A stretch of DNA of 64,000 nt. Source: Luzula sylvatica (taxonomy: Eukaryota > Streptophyta > Magnoliopsida > Poales > Juncaceae). Position numbers and translations under genes: made by a program. Numbering within the stretch: position 1 is the stretch's first letter; each line of letters begins with the position of its first letter. Shown here in pieces: positions 38,544 through 49,560 of the stretch. Under the pieces are notes generated by a model, which was not told the DNA's origin, did no database searches, and saw only the letters and a list, made by a program, of their open reading frames with translations. The stretch lies in contig OX326959.1 of assembly GCA_946800325.1 (NCBI GenBank), forward strand, positions 44,639,566 through 44,703,565. Reading direction: 5' to 3'.

Positions 38544-39025
38544 TGTACCAATTTAAGCTTACTGGTACAAAGGAAGCCTTCATGTGAACTTACAAACTAT
38601 GTACCATCTATTTTAGTGGAGAATTTGTGTTACGAAAGTAAAATCTAGAAACCCAATTGAACCAATTTGTCGAATCAAAAATTGAAAATGAGAGACCTGC
38701 AATCAAATCGGAAAAATTACGTACTTGGGTAAAGGAGCAAACTGGAAGTTAGCAAAAATTGCAAGTAATGAATAGATTACAAGTATCAAAATGAGAAATT
38801 TGAGGATTATATTGGATTTAACTTCCTTATTGGTCTTAGTATTGAATGGCTGAAGGCTCTTCTTATATTGAATTTGAGAGGAGTGTAGAAGGAAGAAGAA
38901 TAGTAGGCATGAACTGAAGGCAAAGTAAAAGACAACACTGATCTGAAACTACTAGTCAGAACTCAGAAGCAAGAGATGAAATACATAAAACTTTTGAATA
39001 AGCTTGGTGTATATACACCATATCA
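38544..39025. other. Upstream region of the lipase gene
   Basis: About 480 bp between the lipase start and the target duplication of the foldback element. It probably contains the 5' UTR and promoter, but I see no motif that fixes a transcription start. Confidence 0.3.
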
Positions 39026-39034
39026 TATTTTTAA

Positions 39035-42000
39035 GGGAAAAATTCTCCTATATCCTTGCTAAACTCAGAAATTACATATTTATCCCTCTTAAGATACTAA
39101 TATCATATTTATCCCTACTAACTCCTATTAGTCTCAAATTTATCCAAAATTAACAATTTTGTTAAATTTAACAGAAATTTTATTATAATTGACTAATTTA
39201 CCCCTCAACTAACCCTCAATCCAATAAAATCATTCAAACCCTATACCCGTTAAGAGACCCGGTAACATACTAAATTTTTATCCCCTTCTCCATACGATCT
39301 CCTCTCCCCAAAAGAAGTTTTTCTCCATTTTCATACGACCAGCAGGCGATATGGCGGTCTGGCGAGAGATCTGGTGAAGATGGTGGTCCGGCGAGGCGAG
39401 GCGAGGCAGCCCTGAGATCTGATCCTCCTCGCTGAATCGATTGTCTGACTAGCAACCCGCACAACCCCAATAACTCAAAGAAAAACCACTGTAAACTTCA
39501 AAGACCTCAACAAAGCGTCAATTTCTTCGAAATGGACATCAAATCATCACTTTCTTCATCATGAAATGGTACTCCACTCTTTTTGGTATGACTTTAATTG
39601 GTATATCAAGGTTTTATAGTGATGTATTAGGGAATTTCTTGAAAATTTTAATGGTTTTTCAGTTTCTTTTTAGTTAGGGTTTTACCAGTTTCGATGAATA
39701 TTTGTAAAAATTTAGGAAAAGATTATTGTAAATGCTGAAAATTGAAAGATTTGGATGTTTTAATTGTAAAGTACCGGGAGTATGCCCCAATTTCAGTTTG
39801 AATCACTTAATTTGCGTGCAATTTAGTGAGTCATTATTGAATTAGAGTTCCTTGATATTAAAACAAATCACATCAAGATGGATATATATGCTAATCAAGG
39901 TGCAAAACCATGGACATTGCCAGGTTCACTACTATACTCTTTCCAATTTGGTCCTTGTCAATTTTAGTATTGGATAAATTACTTATTCTCCACTTTATTT
40001 GTTGCAGTTTAGGGCATTATCGGATCCAATTTATTCAACTCCCAAATTACTTGTAAATTTTAATATTGGTTATGTTATTTATGTTCATTATTTTGCTCCA
40101 CATGTATTATGTTTTATATGTATAGGGTTATGATTAGTCTTGTATTTTTAAATCAATGCTATGTGAAATTTGAGGTCCGAGTACTTATTGCCTTACTGGT
40201 ACAGAATGTGTTTTGGATGCATATTAATGTCGAATTGTTATTGATGAAAGAATAAATATTTAATTGAAATGTATAAATTTCAACAAAGAAATGTTTACAT
40301 GTCAATTATTATATTGTTGAATATTATCTTTAACATGTTTTTATCTATTCTCTTTTTTTCTTTTTTGGGAGGTTTCTTTTATATAATGTAGGATTAGTTT
40401 GTGTTTGTCATAAAGATTAGTTTGGGCTAAATGTCATTTCAAAATATCGATAAATTTTGTGATTCTCAACTCAAGTAAAAAATTCTTGGTTTTTATGACA
40501 TTTTCATTAAACATTCTATTATGTTTCACTTTCATTTGATTGTCTAATTTGTAATCATGTAATGAAAACTCAGATTTATCCTCCTAAATACAAAATGAAA
40601 ACTTAATATATATCCTCCTAAAAACAAATTAAATTTATCCTTCTAAATAAAAAAATCAGAATATTCACAACTCTATAAAAGTCGCATTCTATGGTTACAA
40701 CTCCATATTTGGAAAAATAAACAATTCACAAACATGAGTGCATAAATATCCATGATAACACAAATTTCCGTTAAGAGAATTGTCATGTGTATCCAGTTGC
40801 ATTGAAGGTCAAATTGGTAATTCCACCCGATATTGCCGATACTATCTACAAAATAAATAAATAATTATTAGAAAATATGAAAAAATATTGATTGGTAACC
40901 AAACTCGTACCAGTCTCCAAGTCAATGTCGCTGTCGAATTAATCCGCATAAACTAAGTACACAAACTATACTCATCGATACAAAATTCTACAAAAAGAAA
41001 AATAAAAAATATTCAATTTTGAAAAATCTAGGGGCTTTTTTTGTAAATTTATGAATATGAAGTTATTAGTGACCTGGTAAAGCTGGTAAAGCCAGATGAA
41101 AATATCGACACTGAAATCGAATCCAAATAAGACGAATTTATTAACCAAAATCATATTGCGCGAAGAAATGCAATATGCAAATCCTGATATAAGGGTTGGA
41201 TTTGGTACTTTAATGTTTATTATCGGTATCATTTTGATATTATTTTCTCTCCATTTAACGATTTTCCCTCTTCTAAATCTGACCCTTTGTCGTTACAAGA
41301 TTTCATCGTGGACCAGTTTGTAATAAATTATATTTAAATGGTGAATGGTGATTGGGTGAAATGGAAGTGTTATTTACAATTTGGTACCTGCTAGAGCCTT
41401 CTTTTCGCAAGTGGCTTCTCTTCGCAATTTGGTACCCAATGGAGCAATTCTGAATTGCAAAAAAAAGAATTAATTAGAAGTTAAAATCAAAGTTTAATTG
41501 TTTATGCAATTATAAATCCAATTCAACTGAACTTTCATTTTGTCAACCATGAATATACAAGGTATTGAGAAGAATTTGTTCATCGATTTGCAAGATCAAA
41601 ATATCATTTTTTAGTCAAATTGCATAGTAAAATCAAAATAGGAGGTGAAATTTCAAAATTTTGAATCAAATTGCACAGGAGAACCCAATTAACCTTCCAA
41701 TCTCTTATCCATGGCTTAAATGAAACCAGAAAAATAAAAGCTCAAAAAGATATATGTCGAGTGGAAGGTTAATTGAATCAAAACCCTAACTAAATTTTCA
41801 AGAAACTGAAAGACATCGAAACTGGTAAAACCCTAACTAAAAAGAAACTGAAAAACCATTAAAATTTTCAAGAAATTCCCTAATTCATCACTATAAAACC
41901 TTGATATACCAATTAAAGTCATACCAAAAAGAATGGAGTACCATTTCATGATGAAGAAAGTGATGATTTGATGTCCATTTCGAAGAAATTGACGCTTTGT

Positions 42001-42485
42001 TGAGGTCTTTGAAGTTTACAGTGGTTTTTCTTTGAGTTCTTGGGGTTGTGCGAGTTGCTAGTCAGACAATCGATTCAGCGAGAAGGATTAGGGTGTCTCA
42101 GATCTCAGGGCAGCCTCGCCTCGCCTCGCCGGACCACCATCTTCACCAGATCTCTCGCCGGACCGCCATATCGCCTGCTGGTCGTATGAAGATGGAGAAA
42201 AACTTCTTTTGGGGAGAGGAGATCGTATGGAGAAGGGGATAAAAATTTAGTATGTTACCGGGTCTCTTAACGGGTATAGGGTTTGAATGATTTTATTGGA
42301 TTGAGGGTTAGTTGAGGGGTAAATTAGTAAATTTAAATAAAATTTCTGTTAAATTTAACAAAATTGTTAATTTTGGATAAATTTGAGACTAATAGGAGTT
42401 AGTAGGGATAAATATGATATTAGTATCTTAAGAGGGATAAATATGTAATTTATGAGTTTAGCAAGGATATAGGAGAATTTTTCCC
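39035..42485. mobile_element. Foldback Mutator-like element, 3,451 bp, non-autonomous
   Basis: Long terminal inverted repeats of about 650 bp: 39035 to about 39,690 is mirrored by about 41,820 to 42485, starting GGGAAAAATTCTCCTATATC at both ends. The 9-base sequence TATTTTTAA lies just outside both ends (39026-39034 and 42486-42494), a perfect target duplication of the length typical of the Mutator superfamily. The arms share the distinctive words GGCGATATGGCGGTC, GGTGAAGATGGTGGTCCGGC and TCAGGGCTGC-like sequence with a few differences, for example an extra AGACACCCTAA segment in the right arm. The 2.1-kb interior has no recognisable transposase, only short frames without family resemblance. 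Confidence 0.88.
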
Positions 42486-42497
42486 TATTTTTAATTA

Positions 42498-43986
42498 GGG
42501 AAATTTACATATTTACCCTTGTAAAAAAACAAAAACATAAATATCATATTTGTCCTTTCGAAAATCTAAAATACCATACTTACTTAAAATGTTTAACGGA
42601 GAAAGACTTGAGAATAAAATACAAAGCAACTGGAAAATATTGTAATGTAATGCTTAATTTTAAATTTAGAATACTATAATCAAATTGCAATTTGTTTTAT
42701 ACTTAAAATCCATAACACTCAATTGTACTATGTACAATAAACAAATAAAATTACAAATTATATAAAAAAATATTTTTAATTTGGCAAACTTTAAAGTGTT
42801 TATACAAATTATAAAGAGTTTATACATAATGATACTCCAAAATGTTAAACCATACCATTTGGAAATGTAAAACTGCACAATTTGATTTTTATTAAAATTT
42901 ATTTGTATGATTTGATTTTTACGGATCTTCGTTGTAAATTGAAACTTATACACGAAATATTGATTGTTAGTATATTCTTCGCAATAGTTTATTTTCTAGA
43001 CATATACCCAACTTTTGATTGAAACTTTTACAAATTCAAGGTTGAAAAATTATAGGAATATCGGCAGAGGATTTTATTGAAATAACTACGAATCTCATAG
43101 ACAATACGTTTTATCAGCTCCATATATCCAACTTTTGTGGATGGTTTATCGAATTGACCGGAAATGAATAAGATACAAGAGTACCTTAATGACGCGGCAT
43201 TGAAAGTCTCAGATAATTCGTATATTCGTGAGATATTTTCTAGGTTTACGTCATGTATTATGGAATATTCGCGGAGATGCTTGAGACTCTCTAATAAGTA
43301 TTGTGCAATTTCCTTTGTAACTTTTGCCTATCATGTGTATATGAATCACATCATCAATTCAAGTACATCTAATATATGGTATCTTGATTTTTTTAGCATA
43401 TTTTTCTTGCATCCATCAAACACTTTTTCACTCATTTTTATCGAGATTTTATTGTTTTTCGAAATACATCTAAACAAGCAAGCAAATTTATTACCTTCAA
43501 CTAAAAAGATAACATCTGAGATTATAGTGTAGAATTTTTCATATATTGCTCGTCAAGTTATTAATTATTTGATATGGTTGAGCTGGAGATATTCATTCTT
43601 TGAGATGGCCACATTATCCTCATTCTTTGAGATATTCATATTGCTCGCCAAGTTATTGTTAATAAATATCATTTCATTTTCTCAAAACAATCTGATAATC
43701 CTTCAAAATCTTTCAAAATTACTATTGTATCATAAAATATTTCAAAACAATCTGATAAACATCATTTCAAACGATCATAAAATTACTATTATATCATTTT
43801 ATATCAATTACATACTTATCATTTTTAAAAATGAAAATATTATATGTTCCCTTCCAATAAGTTTTCGAAAGGATAAACATGATATCCTAAATTCTTTAGA
43901 AGATAAATATGATATTTTTACTTTTGAAATGATAAATATGATGTTTTTGATAATACTTTTTTAGAAGGATAAATATGCAAATTCCC
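42498..43986. mobile_element. Degenerate inverted-repeat element, probable Mutator-like relative
   Basis: The left edge GGGAAATTTACATATTTACC (42498) is echoed, inverted, at the right edge (reverse complement GGGAATTTGCATATTTATCC, ending 43986). Inside both arms are repeats of CATATTTATC-type words and a matching TCCTTTCGAAAA block. Similarity between arms fades quickly and no clean 9-bp duplication is visible. The interior has a 122-codon open frame (43164-43532) with no recognisable domain. The left edge lies 3 bp from the target duplication of the neighbouring foldback element. Confidence 0.5.
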
Positions 43987-44135
43987 ATTTATCCCATATG
44001 ACCAAACTTGGTGTAAAAGCCTCCTCTTTATAAATATTTCTTACAAGATCACAGGCCCAAAATAATTTCTTACAAGAGCCTCTTTACCAATATTTCATCA
44101 TCAAAGGGCTATTCCGTAAAAGTCTTCGATACCAA

Positions 44136-45206
44136 ATGGAGGGAACCTCCGGTGATCCGTCGACAGAGATGAATCTCGGCGTAACTCCGTCGTCGGGAGG
44201 TTCTAGAATCTCAGGTGAGGATTACAGAATGGGTGACGCTAGAGAAATAATGAAGGCGCTGGAGACTGTGGAAAGAAACTCTGCTGCCATTGCTGAGTCT
44301 TTTGCTTCTCTTTTTGACTCTCTGAAATTGGCCCTTTCTGAGGTAAGATTCAAACTTTCGACTCGATTTTGTTGAAATTAACGAACTTAAAGAGTATAAT
44401 TGAATTCCAAATATGGTTAAAAGCTCAAATTTCGAAAAATTTCTTCGTTTGCTTCTGGTACTTCTGGTTCAATCAGGACAAGAACTAACACATTCATAAA
44501 ATTTCAAACTTTTCTGGCTGTATTGGTTAACCATTTGTTCAACTTTGTTTCAGTCTACCTCCACGACTATAGAGAACATGGAATGTTACAATGAAGTCAT
44601 AGGAATCTTGCAAGAATCTGGTACTCGCATAATTACATTACATTCAATTTTATGTATACAATTAGTTTCTCTGTAATTTTGGCATTGAAATTATTTGTTT
44701 TATATTTCAATTTTCAGCACTTGACGCAGCTTCAAAAGGGAACAAATACATCAATTCATGCTTGAGGTGAATAATCTTGGTTCAATTTTGCAAGGGGCAA
44801 TTATGTTATTTTGGTAGTTTCATTATTTTGGTATCTTAATGCAGATTAAATGAAGAAATGAGAGGTTTGGATAGTCTCGCTGTGCAACTGTATCCTTTTC
44901 TATTAACCTACATATATTTTTCTTTAAATTATAATTTATGTTTTTTATGTAATTTGTTGGGAAATTATTTTAAAAAAAAAACAAACTTCACTGAATATTT
45001 GAAAAAAGAAATTATGGATCAATATATCTCCCTATGAGGAATCCAAAAAGCAAGGGGATATTTCAAAATATTCAAGAAAGTTAGGGGGGTTCGAAATTTT
45101 GATTCGTTGTTGAATTTCTTAATTCTATTGAAAAATTAGAAACTTATTGAGGAGAAATGTGGATTCACTAGACTTGGCTGTGACACGGCTACTTCGCCTT
45201 CCATAA
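44136..45206 (+). CDS. Small coiled-coil protein, probable BORCS6 (BLOC-1-related complex subunit 6)-like
   Basis: Five exons join in frame: 44136-44342, 44554-44620, 44718-44766, 44845-44889 and 45140-45206, giving 144 residues. The first ~35 residues are disordered (Gly/Ser/Thr). The rest is predicted helical: ETVERNSAAIAESFASLF, LKLALSES, TIENMECYNEVIGILQES, KYINSCLRLNEEMRGLDSLA and LLRRNVDSLDLAVTRLL. This order and spacing resemble the C-terminal helical domain of BORCS6, a subunit of the BORC complex that positions lysosomes in animals; the plant role is unclear. The exon 4 donor (CT/GTATCC) is acceptable but weak, and is supported by the frame continuing into exon 5. It could instead be another BLOC-1-type helical subunit. 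Its 3' end faces the MCTP gene, 443 bp away. Confidence 0.65.
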
Positions 45207-45649
45207 AATACTCGTTACATTTCTTTTCTTTTTATATTTTTATTTTTGTATATACATTTTGTATTATTTGTTTTAGCATTCATTTGTGTTTATTTTCTTC
45301 GTTTAATGAAGGGTTAATGTTTTGAATATTCAGCAAAAGATTATGGTACCAAGACAATGTGGTTGGTACATGACTTTTACCGGTTAACAATTTCACAGTA
45401 TGGGTAATTTTTTTGCAACTGACAATTCCCCAAAATTCCATTATTTGGTCTGAAAATTCTTATTCTTATTAAATTGAAAGTATTGCATAATATCACAAAA
45501 TAAGTCCTTAAATACATCATTTTACGACAAGGGGTTAACCATTCATCATTCTACACAAACAAACTTAACATTACACAAAATATAAAATCTATAAAAACAA
45601 ACATTACAAATTCACATAAATATCCTTCAAACGTGTCCGTGCACGGTTT

Positions 45650-48600
45650 TCAAAGCAGACTGTCTGTTCTTGCGGGAAGCCTGCGGAAGAAATTCATCGG
45701 AGGAGATGGAAGTTTCTTCCTGAATCTTGGATGCCTCATGACATAAAATCCCGAGAAAATCAATAATATTTGAATAGGTGTCACGTACAACATAACCGCC
45801 GCGATAATACAAAATAATAGAAATACAACTGTCGCCCTAGGGTCGCGCCAGCTCAGCAATGATTGTATCCTTTCTCCCTGTGTTGCCACGTCACCCACAA
45901 CGGTCTGTACTCGGCCCGCTACACTTCTCAACCTATCGTACCTATATTTAACCAGCTCTGGAGGCCGGCTAGTCGGAAACGTGTCGAATTCTTCGTCCAG
46001 TTCATCCGGGTTGGCCCCGTCAGCATGAGATAATCTCGTATTCATGTGAGGCGGATATTGAGGGCGGTATCGGTAATTCCATAAACCTATCAAGAACATG
46101 TATAGAAAAATTGTCGGTAATATAAGCTCGGGAAACATCACGAGCATCACGTGAAGTACATGCACCAATACGGTCGTGACGGGATTTTTCCAAGCACATA
46201 CTTCGGTTAGCCATCGACCAATTGCTAATGGGGCCGCTACCACGGACATGAGACGAAAGAAATTGGCCTTGCTTCTTCGCATGCTAAACAAATGTGCACG
46301 CGCATCGGACATGTATTCAACGATTTCTCTACGAAGAGGCGGTTCGGCTCGACCAAGTCTTTCAGCTACGATTTGTACCGCATGTTGACGGAGTACTTCT
46401 TGTTGCAGAATGTTGAGGGGTTCGGTGTAATGCATTTTAGGAAGGAGAGGACGAGTGTATACGTATAAGGAGTTGATTAATGATGTTGTGGTGAAACGTA
46501 TCTGCACGAGGTTGAACCATAATGTTATGATAAAATAAAATAAAATCACATCTAGACAATATTAACCGTATAATATAAAAATGAAATAACTATTATGTTA
46601 CCGCGAGATGTAGATCGCCCATCTTTTTCACGCCGGATCCACGGAGCACGAGTAGAGGATAAGTGTGAGTATAAACACGACGGGTCTCGAGAGTGGAGAG
46701 CCTAACCCTAACTTTCCCTATGACATGATCTTTATCACTACGATGGGATTCTGAGCTCGTTATCGATTTATCTTCCAATTGAAAATTATCAAAAACCCCA
46801 ACTGTTAAAACAGTCGCGTGATCATACACGTCCCATGTATATTGCTCATTAAACCGTGGACTCAAATTGCCAACTACGGTTCGGGTTCGTACCCACTTTT
46901 GGCCGTATTTAGCCACACAATAAGCATCACAAGAAGCACGGGAATCACGTGTTTTCGTTGAAGGGAGTCCATCTATGCTTAGTATACCGAGCTCGAGGAT
47001 ACCGATCGGGGGCTTCCAAAGTTGTTTCATTGTTGGTCTTAGGTCACTACTGTACTGAGTTGACTCGTCGAGTACGTGATAGCCGCCTTCTAGCCAAACC
47101 TGTAAACGGATTTTGCTCGAGAACTTATGGTCCTTCAATTGTTCGAGATCAAATAAACTTGAACTTTTGAGGTTAACCCATATTGGGGGGTACGACTTGT
47201 GATCAGATCGTTTATCCACTTCACTTAAAGGTATTTCAATCTCACCTAAATGTTCATCTTTATTAACCCCAACTTGGTCTACAACTGTTATTATCAAAAA
47301 ATCGTCAAATGGCTCGGCCGCTATCATCATGTGATCTTCATTCCATTGGAAGTTCATGTTTCTAGATTGTGCGCTTTTCGTCCTCATCATGCAGTTCCCA
47401 ATACGCATTTTGACGAACACATCAGGAATTTTGTTTTTCTCACGCATGACTAAATCTTGTGCCTCTAGTACCTTCACACGAACATACCACAAACGCGGAG
47501 CAGGATAAACCTTGCCTCGTGTATGCGTGCTATCAATTGATTGATCAGTTGATTCTAAGTCCGCATGGTACGCGTAAGGAAATGACTCGTCCGCCTGTGT
47601 ACCGATCCACACAGCCAACATGATCTCTCCAGCTTTGCTTTTGTCCCCATCCTTACCCTCGAGTCGGTACCATTCCGGGGCTAACGGGCTGTCAGGCGGG
47701 ACACGTGTCGGTAGCTCGTTCAAATCAAACCTCACACGACCAACAAAATCGTCCCTCACCAAATCCTGATCTTTTACCACCACCACCAATTCTGACGCTT
47801 GAATTGTTTCCGCTGGAAATGCAAATACTTCGTCCCATTCAGGTTGTCTGTTCTTTGCAAAGGTTTTAGTTTTCAACCTGTAGTTACCAAGCCGAGCCTC
47901 GACATAAGGGTCAAGGCTACCCATTAGGTCCATGTGAGGTAAATGCCGCGCTTTAACAATCCGTACGAAAAGATATTGCATTTGCTCGACTAGGTCATAA
48001 GTACCGGGTTTGTTACGCGAAATAACCCGGCCTCCAACAATTCGGCCTCCCCCTAAGGATGGACTGGTCTCCTTAAGCTGGTAATCAACAGGTTGTTGAC
48101 CAGACGAAGAGAACATACGAAGCATTTGTGGACGTGGAGGTTCCGGCCTCATTTGATCTGTCGTCATATATTGGGACCGACCCGGTATATTTAGAGACGG
48201 GGGAGGCATCGACGAGGAAAATTGTTGTTGTTGCATGTTTTGCTGGCGTTGTTGCGGGAATTGTCGTTGTTCATCTCTTGGTAAATGTTGGAAAGTCCGA
48301 GATGGAATGTTTGCGGTGTTATATTGGTTTTCACGACGGTGGTTAGAGGCTTCGGAAGGGGTGCTTAACATTGCTTCGAATTCGGCCACCGGGTCCGAGA
48401 CCCGGACAGATGGATCGTCTGTCAGGAAAACTTTGAGACCCAGTTCACCCCTTACACGAGAGAAGATCCCGCGTTTTTCTAATGGATAGTGAAGTACGGT
48501 TGCATCAGATGAATTCACGAACGAGGTGCCGGCGATTTTGACCTATGAGAGCATTGGTTTAGTGAAGTACATATATATGTGGCGTAAATAGTTCTTTGTT

Positions 48601-48908
48601 GATCATTGCTATAATCTCATTATTAACCAAAAAAATACCTTGCCAAGAAATGACTTGGAGTTATTGGAGCGTTGAAAGTGGTACACAGTGGCCTCGAGCT
48701 CCGTATCGGCAAGAGTCATCGGGTCCGACACGTTGAAATAGAACCTTTCGTTCCAAAACGGGTTTAGGTCTCTTTCTTTGATAGTCGTACGGAATTTCTG
48801 GTGGTCAAAATGGAGCTCGACAAACGCATTGGAAGCGCCCTGATCGTCTTTCGGCATTAGGTCATGAGCACTGACGACCTCTACGCCGAGCTTTATATTA
48901 TTCATCAT
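45650..48908 (-). CDS. MCTP: multiple C2 domain and transmembrane region protein (four C2 domains plus PRT_C), QUIRKY-like
   Basis: ER-anchored C2 protein of the family that tethers ER to plasma membrane at plasmodesmata and influences cell-to-cell trafficking. Three exons in frame: 48908-48639, 48542-46602 and 46501-45650, giving 1,020 residues. C2A lies at ~1-120 (VEVVSAHDLMPKDDQGASNAF). A Gln/Pro/Met-rich linker follows at ~130-270. C2B starts at ~279 (YLFVRIVKARHLPHMD), C2C at ~440 (RVKVLEAQDLVM) and C2D at ~602 (LELGILSIDGLPS, SCDAYCVAKYGQKWVRTRT). The C-terminal PRT_C region (~738-1020) has MHYTEPL, RRSKANFFR, WKNPVTTVLVHVLH, DELDEEFDTFP, GERIQSLLSWRDPRAT and FFRRLP, with two hydrophobic blocks for membrane insertion. 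C2A and the linker place it with the four-C2 MCTPs such as QUIRKY; I cannot assign the exact member. Confidence 0.94.
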
Positions 48909-49560
48909 TTTGTTCCAATTACGTCTTTTTTTATGGTGATTGAAGGTAGCTTATAATCTGTATTGGCAAGTACAAAATCATAAGAGTAAGGTTAAATAAA
49001 ACAAGTCGAAATTAAATCAATTTTGAATCGATGAAACCCCAAAAGTAGATGGTTCGAAACAGAGTTACTCAACATTGAATCTGACTCGAAGACGAAATTA
49101 AATCAGTTTTGATTTCAAATTATGATCTATGTGATTTGAATTTGAAACTGATATGACTTGATACTGGCATAATTGAATATATATGATGACCTTAAATCCA
49201 AAAGTATTTTTTTTTTTTTTAAAATATAAATCCAAAAGTAAACTTGCTCGAATTTGAATTTGGCATTAACTTAAACTGATTTGACCTGACCAAAGAGAAA
49301 AATTAAAGAAATTATTTTCTTGTGATGTAAAAAGAAAGAAAAACAACATAAAGAGGCAAACTTGTTTCACAAAAGAGGCACACAAATTAGATATATGGAA
49401 CGCAAAATAAGAGGGAAACATACCAAGCTAGAGCTCTCTTTACTTCATGAATAGCGGTTAAGGACCAAAAAAAGATGAAAACTATATAGAGAGCTTTAGG
49501 AAACCATCAGAGAGAGAGAGAGAGAGAGAGGGAGAGGAGTCAATGAGGTGGGCATGAAAT
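48909..49560 (-). promoter_or_regulatory. MCTP 5' UTR with probable intron and a GA/CT microsatellite
   Basis: Upstream of the MCTP start, a donor-like GTATGTTTC (minus strand, exon end at 49424) and an acceptor AATACAG (exon resuming at 48957) would remove a 467-bp leader intron. About 85 bp further upstream is a run of AG dinucleotides (49,509-49,529), read as CT on the gene strand. CT-rich leaders are common in plant genes. This is inferred from splice consensus only. Confidence 0.4.

Noticed and set aside
39270..39470. Minus-strand 66-codon frame, and its partner at 42048-42242
   Set aside because: They lie in the inverted arms of the foldback element and mirror each other; no known domain. 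Kept only as a possible captured fragment.
43164..43964. Frames of 122 and 131 codons between the inverted-repeat elements
   Set aside because: No recognisable domain; hydrophobic AT-rich composition; inside a degenerate element.
46176..48489. Plus-strand frames opposite the MCTP gene
   Set aside because: Shadows of the long MCTP exons on the other strand.
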